A stretch of 64,000 nt of DNA from Microbacterium neungamense. Its GTDB lineage: Bacteria; Actinomycetota; Actinomycetes; Actinomycetales; Microbacteriaceae. The notes below the pieces were generated by a model. That model did no database searches. It had not been told where the DNA came from and worked only from the letters and a program-made list of their open reading frames with translations. This document shows, in pieces, positions 17,317-25,725 of this stretch. Position 1 is the stretch's first letter; each line of letters starts with the position of its first letter. The position numbers were made by a program, and so were the translations under genes. The stretch lies in assembly GCF_024971095.1 (NCBI RefSeq), contig NZ_CP069717.1, positions 1,550,001-1,614,000 on the forward strand. The letters run 5' to 3'.

Positions 17317-18717
17317 CGGGCGCCGTGCGCTGACCGTGCGCACGCGGATCCTCGCCTGGACGCTCCTCGTCGTCGCGATCGCGCTGTGCGCCATCGTCCT
17401 GGTGACCGCGAGGACACTGTTCACCCGCATCGAAGCGACGCGGCGGCCGAGCTCGGCCACGAGGCCGCCAAGCTGCGCGCCTTCGCGGAAGGAGCCGACC
17501 CCGCGACGGGCGCCGGCTTCACGGATGCGCGGACCCTGCTCACCCGGTACCTCGCGCACAACGTGCCCGAGCAGCACGAGACGTTCTTCAGCGTCGTGGA
17601 CGGCCGGGCCGATCGGCGCAGCGGCACCGCCCCACCGGCCCGGCTGGACACCGACGACACCCTGATCCGCACCGCGGCCGATGCCGAGCGGCCGGTGTGG
17701 GGCCGTGAGGAGACGCCGGCCGGCCCCGTCATGTACGCCGCCCTGCCCGTCCGGATCGACGGGGACTCCTCCCGCGGGGTGCTCGTGGTCGCCGAATTCC
17801 TCGGCCCCGCGCAGGCGCGCACCTGGTCGACCGTGCTCACCATGGCTGCGGCCGGACTGATCGCGCTCGCGATCGCGGCCGCGGTCGGCTGGTTCGTCGC
17901 CGGACGTGCTCTCACCCCCATCCGGGAGGTGCGCGAGACGGCGGCCCGCATCGACGGCAGCGACCTCACCCGGCGCATCGAGGTGGTCGGTTCCGACGAC
18001 GCGGCCCAGCTCGCGCAGACGTTCAACCGGATGCTGGACCGCGTGCAGGCCGCGTTCGACGGGCAGCGCCGATTCCTCGATGATGCCGGACACGAACTGC
18101 GCACCCCGATTACGGTGATCCGCGGGCATCTCGAGCTGATGGGCGACGACCCGCAGGAGCGTGCGCAGACCCTCCGGCTCGTCACCGACGAACTTGAGCG
18201 GATGTCCCGTCTCGTCGACGAGCTGATCCTGCTCGCCCGCAGCGAGAGCCCCGGATTCCTCACCACCACTGCCGTCGACCTCACCGATCTCGTGGTGGAG
18301 ACCCTGGCGAAGGCATCCGCGATGGCGCCGCGCGTGTGGGCGCTCGATGCGGTGCCGGAGGGCGCCATCCGCGCGGACGGGCAGCGCCTCACCCAGGCGC
18401 TGCTCCAGCTCGCCGCCAACGCCGTCGCCCACACCGGCGAGGAGGACACCATCGCCCTCGGCGGCGAGGCCGGCCCGGCACGCGTGCGGCTGTGGGTGCG
18501 CGACACCGGCCCCGGCATCCCCGAGACCGACCAGGAGCGGATCTTCGAGAGGTTCGCTCGCGGACCCGGGCCGCACCACGGGCCGGGCAGCGGCCTGGGC
18601 CTGGCGATCGTCACACGGATCGCGGAGGCGCACGGTGGCGAGGTGCATGTGCGCTCCCGTCCGGGCGAGGGTGCCGTCTTCACCCTGGACCTGCCGAGAA
18701 GGGAGCCCGCACCGTGA
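17300..18717 (+). pseudogene. Sensor histidine kinase, interrupted by a one-base frameshift
   Basis: The start ATG at 17300 gives MTPRSDGRRALTVRTRILAW and a first membrane helix in one frame. The rest continues in another frame (DAAAELGHEAAKLRAF...), joined by one missing base at 17436/17437. Restoring it gives a normal kinase of about 472 residues: helix, extracytoplasmic sensor, second helix (AAAGLIALAIAAAVGWFVAG), HAMP (ALTPIREV), phospho-acceptor His in DDAGHELRTPI, N box (LAANAVAHT), DTGPGIP and GSGLGLAIV. The 3' two-thirds is well conserved, so the lesion is recent or a sequencing error. The stop overlaps the regulator start as GTGA. As written, the TM1/sensor half would be lost. Confidence 0.85.
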
Positions 18718-19376
18718 ACCGCATCCTCATCGCCGAGGACGAGGAGCGCATCGCCTCCTTCGTGGAGAAGGGCCTGCGCGCGAACGGATTCCGCTGCGAG
18801 ACGGTCACGGACGGCGGGTCCGCGGTGGAGTTCGCCCGGAGTGGCGGCTTCGACCTGATGGTGCTCGACATCGGCCTGCCGGGCCTCGACGGGTTCAGCG
18901 TGCTGCGCCAGCTGCGCTCGGAGCGCGTGGATCTGCCGATCATCATCCTCACCGCGCGCGACGCCGTGGAGGACACCGTGGCGGGGCTGTCCGGCGGCGC
19001 CGACGACTACATGCGCAAGCCGTTCGCGTTCGACGAGCTGCTCGCGCGGATCCGGCTGCGGCTGGCATCCGCCGCGCCGGCCGAGGCGGTCGTGCTGCGC
19101 TCCGGTGAGCTGTCCCTGGATCTCCGCACCCGCCGCGCGGTTGCCGACGGCCGCAGCGTCGACCTGACCGCGCGGGAGTTCGCGCTGCTCGAGACCTTCC
19201 TGCGGCATCCGGAGGAGGTGCTCTCGCGGCAGCAGCTGCTGAGCCGGGTGTGGGAGTTCGATTTCGACCCGGGATCGAACGTCGTCGACGTCTACATCCG
19301 GTACCTGCGGGGCAAGATCGGGGCCGAGCGGATCGAGACGGTGCGCGGCGCGGGTTACCGTCTGCGCTGCATGTGA
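18714..19376 (+). CDS. OmpR-family response regulator
   Basis: A 220-residue two-component regulator with a receiver domain (phospho-acceptor Asp52 in LMVLDIGLPG, acidic pair ED near residues 8-9, Lys in YMRKPF) and a C-terminal winged-helix DNA-binding domain (SVDLTAREFALLETFLRHP ... NVVDVYIRYLRGKI). The GTG start overlaps the kinase stop as GTGA. It is the cognate partner of the frameshifted kinase. The inverted or direct repeats at 16921-16940 and 19375-19390 are its likely targets. Confidence 0.93.
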   Translation: MNRILIAEDEERIASFVEKGLRANGFRCETVTDGGSAVEFARSGGFDLMVLDIGLPGLDGFSVLRQLRSERVDLPIIILTARDAVEDTVAGLSGGADDYMRKPFAFDELLARIRLRLASAAPAEAVVLRSGELSLDLRTRRAVADGRSVDLTAREFALLETFLRHPEEVLSRQQLLSRVWEFDFDPGSNVVDVYIRYLRGKIGAERIETVRGAGYRLRCM

Positions 19377-19390
19377 ACTCTCTCTCATCC
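19375..19390. promoter_or_regulatory. Second copy of the putative regulator site
   Basis: GAACTCTCTCTCATCC overlaps the response-regulator stop codon, about 65 bases before the DUF4956 start. It matches the right half of 16921-16940 with a two-base (TC) insertion. Confidence 0.4.
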
Positions 19391-19453
19391 AGTGCTCACG
19401 AGGACCTCATCGCGGCCGGTGAGCATCGAAGGATCGTCACGAAGGAGTCCGCC

Positions 19454-20083
19454 ATGTCCCTGCTCGTCCCGATCCTGACCGATCTCGTCGCGATCGTCCT
19501 CCTCGCCTACGCGCTGTATTTCCGGCGGCACCGGCGACGCGACCTGCTGCTGTCCTACGTCGCGCTGAATGTCGGTGTGCTCGCAGTGACCATCGCGATG
19601 AGCTCGGTCCCGGTGAGCGTCGGCCTCGGCATGGGGCTGTTCGGCATCCTGTCGATCATCCGGCTGCGCTCCGATCAGATCACGCAGCAGGAGATCGCGT
19701 ACTACTTCGTCGCCCTCGCCCTCGGTCTGCTGGCGGGGCTCCGGCCCGCGCCGGAGTGGATGACCCCCGCGCTGTCGGCGCTCATGCTCGGGGTGATGCT
19801 GGTCGCGGACAGTCGATGGACCGCCGCGCGGACCCGTCATCACACGCTCGTGCTGGACCGGGCGTACACCGACGAGCGTCAGCTGACCGACGCCGTCACC
19901 CGGCTGCTCGACGCCTCGGTGCTGCGCGTGGAGGTACGGGACCTCGATCTGGTCCGGGACACCACGCTCGTCGATGTCCGCTATCGCGTCCGCGCCGCGC
20001 GGCCGGCATCCGTCCGAGGCGGCACCGGGAGCCGGCCCGCCATCGCGCGAACGGAGCGGATGCCGGAGGAGGCGCTCGCGTGA
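19454..20083 (+). CDS. DUF4956 membrane protein
   Basis: A 209-residue protein with four membrane helices in the first 130 residues, including the family's highly conserved GLGMGLFGILSIIRLRSDQI core, and a cytosolic C-terminal domain (HHTLVLDRAYTDERQL...). DUF4956 proteins recur beside VTC-domain polyphosphate-polymerase-like proteins in bacteria; their job is not established. GAAGGAG precedes the ATG. The gene after it overlaps as GTGA, so the two products probably work together. Confidence 0.88.
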   Translation: MSLLVPILTDLVAIVLLAYALYFRRHRRRDLLLSYVALNVGVLAVTIAMSSVPVSVGLGMGLFGILSIIRLRSDQITQQEIAYYFVALALGLLAGLRPAPEWMTPALSALMLGVMLVADSRWTAARTRHHTLVLDRAYTDERQLTDAVTRLLDASVLRVEVRDLDLVRDTTLVDVRYRVRAARPASVRGGTGSRPAIARTERMPEEALA

Positions 20084-20862
20084 TCCTCGCCGAGGTGCTG
20101 GGCGCCCTGCCGCCGATCTCGCTGCCGGAGCTGAACGCGCAGGCGGCGCTGATGAACCGGGTGGATCGGAAGTACTTCGTCCCGAGGGACACGCTCGCCG
20201 AGCTCATCGCCGCCCTGGGGACCGAGGCCCGCATCCTGCGCATCGCCGGGCGGAACCGCTTCCGCTACTGGACTGTGTACCTCGACACCGAGCGGTTCGA
20301 CTTCTTCCGCCAGCATGTTCAACGGCGCCGGCACCGCTTCAAGGTGCGCACCCGCACCTACTGCGACTCCGGCGGGGACGTGCTCGAGGTGAAGACGAAG
20401 GGAGCCAGGGATCTCACGGTCAAGCATCGGATCGCGTGGGACCCCGCGGTGCCGTGGCAGCAGGACGAAGCGGGGCAGGCGTTCGTGAGCAGGATCACCG
20501 GAATGGATGCCGCGCAGCTGCGACCCGTGCTGCACACCCTGTACCGCCGCTCGACCCTGGTGCTCGGCGACCAGCGGATCACCCTCGACGCCGACCTCGA
20601 GTTCGGCACGGCGGAGCGGCGCATCACCGGCCCTGACGACATCCTGGTCGAGACCAAGACGCCGGCGGGCGCGTCCGACCTGGACCGGATGCTGGTGCGC
20701 GCGGGCATCCGCCCCCACCGTGTGAGCAAGTACTGCCTAGCCGCGTCGATCCTGTACCCGCAGCTGCCCGGCAACGACTGGGCCCGCCTCCGCCGCACCT
20801 ATTGGAGCCTTCTGCCGCCTACGCTCGATCCGCCGCCGCCCGTCGACCAGGAGACGCGGTGA
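20080..20862 (+). CDS. VTC-domain protein (polyphosphate polymerase-like)
   Basis: A 260-residue stand-alone VTC domain. It has the entrance motif NRVDRKYFVPRD, YWTVYLDTERFDFF, the basic strand RHRFKVRTRTY, LEVKTKG, KHRIAWD and the late ILVETKTP, in the order seen in yeast Vtc4, which makes polyphosphate from ATP in a basic tunnel. The key Arg/Lys pairs and the glutamate are present, so activity is plausible but unproven. The GTG start overlaps the DUF4956 stop as GTGA. Its own stop lies in the duplicated segment shared with 16328-16366. Confidence 0.85.
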   Translation: MILAEVLGALPPISLPELNAQAALMNRVDRKYFVPRDTLAELIAALGTEARILRIAGRNRFRYWTVYLDTERFDFFRQHVQRRRHRFKVRTRTYCDSGGDVLEVKTKGARDLTVKHRIAWDPAVPWQQDEAGQAFVSRITGMDAAQLRPVLHTLYRRSTLVLGDQRITLDADLEFGTAERRITGPDDILVETKTPAGASDLDRMLVRAGIRPHRVSKYCLAASILYPQLPGNDWARLRRTYWSLLPPTLDPPPPVDQETR

Positions 20863-20898
20863 CCGCATCGCCGGCCGGCCCGTTCGGGCCCGCCGATC
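20860..20898. repeat. 39-bp duplicated clpX-flank segment, copy A2
   Basis: Matches 16328-16366 with two mismatches and contains the VTC gene stop codon. Its GGCCCGTTCGGGCC palindrome could double as a clpX terminator. Only three bases separate it from copy B2, whereas A1 and B1 are separated by the whole GyrI-like gene. Confidence 0.85.
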
Positions 20899-20903
20899 CG
20901 GGG

Positions 20904-22172
20904 TCAGGCGCTCTTGCGCTTGCGCTCGAGGACGACGGTCGGGGGCGCCCCTTCGTCGACGGATGCCTTGGTCACGATGACCTTGGCGACGTCATCGGCG
21001 GACGGGATCTCGAACATGATCGGGCCGAGGACGTCCTCGAGGATGGCGCGAAGGCCGCGCGCGCCGGTCTTGCGGGCGACCGCGAGGTCGGCGATCGAGC
21101 GCAGCGCGTCCTCCTCGAACTCCAGCTGCACGCCGTCGAGCTCGAACATCCGCTGGTACTGCTTGACCAGGGCGTTGCGCGGGCCGGTGAGGATGTCGAT
21201 CAGGGCGTCCTGGTCGAGCGGGGTCACCGAAGCGACGACCGGAAGGCGGCCGATGAACTCGGGGATGAGGCCGAACTTGTGCAGGTCCTCCGGCAGCACC
21301 TCGCTGAACAGGTCGAGGTCCTTGCCCTTGTCGTGCAACGGTGCCCCGAAGCCGACGCCATGCTTGCCCACCCGCGACGACACGATGTCCTCGAGCCCGG
21401 CGAAGGCCCCGGCGACGATGAACAGCACGTTCGTGGTGTCGATCTGCAGGAACTCCTGGTGCGGGTGCTTCCGTCCGCCCTGCGGGGGGACCGAAGCCAC
21501 GGTGCCCTCGAGGATCTTCAGCAGCGCCTGCTGCACGCCCTCCCCGGAGACGTCGCGGGTGATCGACGGGTTCTCCGCCTTGCGGGCGATCTTGTCGACC
21601 TCGTCGATGTAGATGATGCCCGTCTCGGCGCGCTTGACGTCGTAGTCGGCCGCCTGGATGAGCTTGAGCAGGATGTTCTCGACGTCCTCACCGACGTACC
21701 CCGCCTCGGTGAGCGCAGTGGCGTCGGCGACGGCGAACGGCACGTTCAGCCGCTTCGCGAGCGTCTGCGCCAGGTAGGTCTTGCCGCACCCGGTCGGGCC
21801 GATGAGCAGGATGTTGCTCTTCGCGATCTCGACCTCGTTGGCCTTCTGCTCGGCGGGCACCAGCGTGCCGCGGGCGCGGACGCGCTTGTAGTGGTTGTAG
21901 ACGGCGACTGACAGCGCGCGCTTGGCGGCCTCCTGGCCGACGACGTACTCCTCGAGGAAGGCGTAGATCTCACGCGGCTTGGGGAGGTCGAAGTCCGCGA
22001 TGGGGCCGTCGCCGGCCTCCGCCATCCGCTCCTCGATGATCTCGTTGCACAACTCGACGCACTCGTCGCAGATGTACACGCCGGGACCGGCGATCAGCTG
22101 CTGCACCTGCTTCTGGCTCTTTCCGCAGAATGAGCACTTGAACATGTCGGCGCTCTCACCGATGCGTGCCAT
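20904..22172 (-). CDS. clpX: ATP-dependent Clp protease ATP-binding subunit ClpX
   Basis: A 422-residue AAA+ unfoldase that recognises substrates and feeds them to ClpP. The N-terminal zinc domain has Cys13, Cys16, Cys35 and Cys38. The Walker A loop GPTGCGKT, Walker [11 protein letters not shown] and sensor region are intact, as is the ClpP-docking IGF-type loop ([13 protein letters not shown] region). GAGGAGGACGGGC upstream supports ATG at 22172 rather than 22187. The two clpP genes lie 5 kb away rather than adjacent. Its last 32 bases are duplicated at 16853-16884. Confidence 0.97.
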   Translation of the reverse strand: MARIGESADMFKCSFCGKSQKQVQQLIAGPGVYICDECVELCNEIIEERMAEAGDGPIADFDLPKPREIYAFLEEYVVGQEAAKRALSVAVYNHYKRVRARGTLVPAEQKANEVEIAKSNILLIGPTGCGKTYLAQTLAKRLNVPFAVADATALTEAGYVGEDVENILLKLIQAADYDVKRAETGIIYIDEVDKIARKAENPSITRDVSGEGVQQALLKILEGTVASVPPQGGRKHPHQEFLQIDTTNVLFIVAGAFAGLEDIVSSRVGKHGVGFGAPLHDKGKDLDLFSEVLPEDLHKFGLIPEFIGRLPVVASVTPLDQDALIDILTGPRNALVKQYQRMFELDGVQLEFEEDALRSIADLAVARKTGARGLRAILEDVLGPIMFEIPSADDVAKVIVTKASVDEGAPPTVVLERKRKSA

Positions 22173-22225
22173 GCCCGTCCTCCTCAACGATTCTGAGATC
22201 GTCCTTCGAGCCTAATCGCTGCATC

Positions 22226-22259
22226 GGACACCGGGGCGGATTGGCGCGCCCCGGTGTCC
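22226..22259 (-). terminator. Terminator of the deoxyribose operon
   Basis: Perfect 13-bp inverted repeat GGACACCGGGGCG / CGCCCCGGTGTCC with an 8-base loop, just downstream of the second aldehyde dehydrogenase gene and before clpX. Confidence 0.7.
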
Positions 22260-22295
22260 GCGGACGGGGAGTCGAGCGGCTTCCCCGCATCCGCC

Positions 22296-23159
22296 TCACA
22301 CCATGCTCTTGGTGTGCCACACCGTCTTCGTCTCCACGAACGCCGTGATCCGCTGCGGGGAGGCGTCCACGTCGGCGGTGCCGGCGACAGGCGGCAGCAC
22401 CCGCTTCAGCGTGTCCGCCGCGGCGATCTCGAGGTCGACCCAGTCCAGTTCCCCCGCCCCGGCGAGGTCCAGGGCGTTGACGTCGGCATGCGAGGCCAGC
22501 CAGGGCGCGATCTCCGCCGGCGAGCCGGTGAGCACGTTCACCACTCCCCCGGGCACGTCGCTGGTGGCGAGCACCTCGGCCAGGCTGATGGCCGACAGCG
22601 GGAACCGTTCGCTGGCGATCGCGACCACCGTGTTCCCCGCCACCAGGGCCGGCGCGACGACCGCGACCAGTCCGAGCAGCGCGGTGTCCTGCGGGGCGAC
22701 GATCGCCACCACGCCGGTCGGCTCGGGCACCGAGATGTTGAAGTAGGGACCGGCGACCGGGTTCGCGTTGCCGGCCACCTGGGCGTACTTGTCGCACCAT
22801 CCGGCGTACCAGACCCACAGGTCGATCGCGGCGTCCACCTGGGCGGCCGCCGCCGCGGCGGACACGCCTTCCTGCGCGGTGATCTCGTCGATGAACTGCG
22901 CTCGGCGCCCCTCCAGGATCTCCGCGACCCGGTACAGCACCTGCCCGCGGTTGTACGCGGTCGCAGCGGACCAGCCCTTCACCGCCGCGCGGGCGGCGAC
23001 CACGGCGTCACGGGCATCCTTCCGCGAGGCCTTCGCGGCGTTCGCGAGGAACGCCCCCTTGGCGGTGCGCACCTCGAAGGTGCGGCCGGACTCGCTGCGC
23101 GGGAACGCCCCGCCGATGGCGAGCTTGTACGTCTTCGGCACACTCAGTCGCGCGGTCAT
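22296..23159 (-). CDS. Short aldehyde dehydrogenase-family protein lacking the catalytic half
   Basis: A 287-residue member of the aldehyde dehydrogenase superfamily, covering only the NAD-binding part. It aligns with the first half of its upstream neighbour (FYNISVPEPTGVVAIVAPQDTALLGLVAVVAPALVAGNTVV). It has no catalytic cysteine motif and ends in its own C-terminal segment (FVETKTVWHTKSMV). A complete, unbroken frame suggests a maintained accessory subunit rather than decay; similar short partners sit beside deoC and aldehyde dehydrogenase genes in other actinobacteria. ATGA overlap with the preceding gene suggests coupled translation. Confidence 0.82.
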   Translation of the reverse strand: MTARLSVPKTYKLAIGGAFPRSESGRTFEVRTAKGAFLANAAKASRKDARDAVVAARAAVKGWSAATAYNRGQVLYRVAEILEGRRAQFIDEITAQEGVSAAAAAAQVDAAIDLWVWYAGWCDKYAQVAGNANPVAGPYFNISVPEPTGVVAIVAPQDTALLGLVAVVAPALVAGNTVVAIASERFPLSAISLAEVLATSDVPGGVVNVLTGSPAEIAPWLASHADVNALDLAGAGELDWVDLEIAAADTLKRVLPPVAGTADVDASPQRITAFVETKTVWHTKSMV

Positions 23160-24709
23160 GCGGATGCTCCCTTCTTCGCGGAACGGGTTCGGCGCGTCTC
23201 GTCTCGCTTCGCTCGCTCGACGACCGGGGTGGCGGCCCTCTTCGCGCGTTCGAGGACCGGGGTCCCGGCCGGCGCGGCGCCCTTCAGGTAGGCGGTCAGC
23301 CCGTGACGGCCGCCCTCGCGCCCGTACCCGGACTCCTTGTAGCCGCCGAACGGGCTCGCCGGGTCGAACCGGTTGAACGTGTTCGCCCAGACCACGCCCG
23401 CGCGCAGCCGGTCCGCGACCGCGAGGATGCGGGAGCCCTTGTCCGACCAGATCCCCGCGGAAAGGCCGTAGGGGGTGTTGTTCGCCTTCGCGACCGCCTC
23501 CGCCGGGGTGCGGAAGGTGAGCACGGACAGCACCGGGCCGAACACCTCGTCGCGCGCGATCCGGTGCGAGGCCTCGACGCCGGTGAAGATCGTCGGCGCG
23601 AACCAGAACCCCTTCTCCGGGATCACGCAGTCCGCGGTCCAGCGCTGCGCGCCCTCCGCCTCGCCGATGTCGCTCAGCTCGCGGATGCGGGCGAGCTGCT
23701 CGGCGGAGTTGATCGCCCCGATGTCGGTGTTCTTGTCCAGCGGATCGCCGAGGCGCAGAGTGGACAGGCGGTGCTTCAGCCGGTCGAGGACCTCGTCGTG
23801 GATCGACTCCTGCACCAGCAGCCGGCTGCCCGCGCAGCACACGTGACCCTGGTTGAAGAAGATGCCGTTGACGATGCCCTCCACCGCCTGGTCGATCGGC
23901 GCGTCGTCGAAGACGATGTTCGCCGCCTTGCCGCCCAGCTCGAGCGTCACCTTCTTGGGGGTGCCGGCCACGGCCTTGGCGATGTCGCGCCCGACCGCGG
24001 TCGACCCGGTGAACGCGACCTTGTCGACGTCCGGATGCCGCACCACGGCCGCACCGGTCGCGCCCGCGCCGGTGACGATGTTCACGACGCCCGCGGGCAG
24101 GTCGGCCTGCTGCAGGATCTCGGCGAAGATCAGTGCGGTCAGCGGCGTCGTCTCCGCCGGCTTCAGCACCACCGTGTTCCCGGCGGCCAGAGCGGGGGCG
24201 ACCTTCCACGCCAGCATCAGCAGCGGGAAGTTCCAGGGGATGACCTGGCCCGCCACGCCGAGGGCGCGCGGGTTGGCGCCGAGGCCCGCATAGTCGAGCT
24301 TGTCGGCCCAGCCGGCGTAGTAGAAGAACCACGATGCGACCAGGGGCACGTCGACGTCGCGGCTCTCCTTGATCGGCTTGCCGTTGTCGAGGCTCTCGGC
24401 GACGGCGAGCTCACGGGAGCGCTCCTGCACCAGCCGGGCGATGCGGAACAGGTACTTCCCGCGATCGCGCCCGCTCATCTTCGACCACACCCGGTCGTAG
24501 GCGCGGCGGGCCGCGGCGACCGCGCGGTCCACGTCCGCCTCGCTCGCACCGGCGATCTCGGCGATGCGGCTCTCGTCCGACGGCGAGATGGTGAGGAAGC
24601 TGGGACCCGTGCCGTCGACGAACTCGCCGTCGATGAACAGTCCGTAGCTGTCGCGGAGGTTGAGGATCGCCTTCGACTCGGGGGCCGGAGCGTATTCCAG
24701 GAACGACAT
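23156..24709 (-). CDS. NAD-dependent aldehyde dehydrogenase (deoxyribose operon)
   Basis: A 517-residue aldehyde dehydrogenase. Glu257 (TLELGGK) and the catalytic cysteine (FFNQGHVCCAGSR, Cys291) are present, with IPWNFPLLMLAWKVAPALAAGNTVVLKP as the cofactor region. It presumably oxidises the acetaldehyde released by DeoC to acetate. The last 35 residues are an unusual basic tail (two TPVxERAKR units, then RRTRSAKKGASA). It lies between deoC, 14 bases upstream, and the short ALDH partner, whose ATG overlaps its stop. Confidence 0.92.
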   Translation of the reverse strand: MSFLEYAPAPESKAILNLRDSYGLFIDGEFVDGTGPSFLTISPSDESRIAEIAGASEADVDRAVAAARRAYDRVWSKMSGRDRGKYLFRIARLVQERSRELAVAESLDNGKPIKESRDVDVPLVASWFFYYAGWADKLDYAGLGANPRALGVAGQVIPWNFPLLMLAWKVAPALAAGNTVVLKPAETTPLTALIFAEILQQADLPAGVVNIVTGAGATGAAVVRHPDVDKVAFTGSTAVGRDIAKAVAGTPKKVTLELGGKAANIVFDDAPIDQAVEGIVNGIFFNQGHVCCAGSRLLVQESIHDEVLDRLKHRLSTLRLGDPLDKNTDIGAINSAEQLARIRELSDIGEAEGAQRWTADCVIPEKGFWFAPTIFTGVEASHRIARDEVFGPVLSVLTFRTPAEAVAKANNTPYGLSAGIWSDKGSRILAVADRLRAGVVWANTFNRFDPASPFGGYKESGYGREGGRHGLTAYLKGAAPAGTPVLERAKRAATPVVERAKRDETRRTRSAKKGASA

Positions 24710-24723
24710 GTCCGTGATCCTTG

Positions 24724-25725
24724 TCAGTCGATGGTGAGGTAGTCGGGGCCGGAGTAGTGGCCGGTGGTGATCTTCTGGCGCTGCAGCAGCACGTCGTTGA
24801 GCAGGCTCGACGCGCCGAAGCGGAACAGGTGCGGCTGCAGCCATTCCTCGCCCGCGGTCTCGGCGACGGTCACGAGGTACTTGATCGCGTCCTTGGACGA
24901 GCGGATGCCGCCTGCGGGCTTCACGCCGATCCGCTCGCCGGTGAACCGGTGCCAGTCGCGGACGGTCTCGAGCATCAGCAGCGTGGTCGGCAGCGTCGCG
25001 GCGGGCTGCACCTTGCCGGTGGAGGTCTTGATGAAGTCGCCGCCGGCGAGGATCGACAGCCACGAGGCGCGCTTGATGTTGTCGTACGTGTTCAGCTCGC
25101 CGGTCTCCATGATCACCTTGAGGGACGCGTAGGTGCCGTCCGGCCGGCGGCACGCCTCCTTCACCCGGGCGATCTGGTCGAACACGAGGCCGTAGCGGCC
25201 CTCCAGGAACGCGCCGCGGTCGATCACCATGTCGATCTCGTCGGCGCCGGCGGCGACGGCATCCGCGGTGTCGGCGAGCTTGATGTCCAGCGACGCACGG
25301 CCCGACGGGAAGGCGGTGGCGACGGCCGCCACCGCGATGAGACCGTCGTCCGGGTCGCCGTGCAGCGCCCCGAGGGCTTCGACCGCGTGCCCCACCATGT
25401 CCCCGTACACGCAGACCGCCGCCACGCGCGGGCAGCTGGGGTCCGAGGCATCCGGCGTCTTCGCCTTTGAGACGAGCGAGCGCACCTTGCCTGCGGTGTC
25501 GGCGCCCTCCAGGGTGGTGAGGTCGATCAGCGAGATGATCCTGTCCAGCGCCCACGCCTTCGAGGTCGTCTTGATGGAGCGCGTGCCGAGTGCGGCCGCG
25601 CGCTGCTCCAGGCCCACGGCGTCGACGCCGGGGAGACCGTGCAGGAACCGCCGCAGGGTCGCGTCGTCGGGCTCACCGCCCAGCACGTCGACCACGCCGC
25701 GGCGGGTGAGTTCCTTGGTCGTCAT
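24724..25725 (-). CDS. deoC: Deoxyribose-phosphate aldolase
   Basis: A 333-residue class I aldolase splitting 2-deoxyribose-5-phosphate into glyceraldehyde-3-phosphate and acetaldehyde. The Schiff-base lysine region GDFIKTSTGKV, the VKPAGGIRSSKDA strand, and ADEIDMVIDRGAFLEG are all intact. It is of the longer form with an extra N-terminal helix region. The start ATG overlaps the regulator stop as ATGA, so the regulator and enzymes form one operon. Confidence 0.95.
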   Translation of the reverse strand: MTTKELTRRGVVDVLGGEPDDATLRRFLHGLPGVDAVGLEQRAAALGTRSIKTTSKAWALDRIISLIDLTTLEGADTAGKVRSLVSKAKTPDASDPSCPRVAAVCVYGDMVGHAVEALGALHGDPDDGLIAVAAVATAFPSGRASLDIKLADTADAVAAGADEIDMVIDRGAFLEGRYGLVFDQIARVKEACRRPDGTYASLKVIMETGELNTYDNIKRASWLSILAGGDFIKTSTGKVQPAATLPTTLLMLETVRDWHRFTGERIGVKPAGGIRSSKDAIKYLVTVAETAGEEWLQPHLFRFGASSLLNDVLLQRQKITTGHYSGPDYLTID

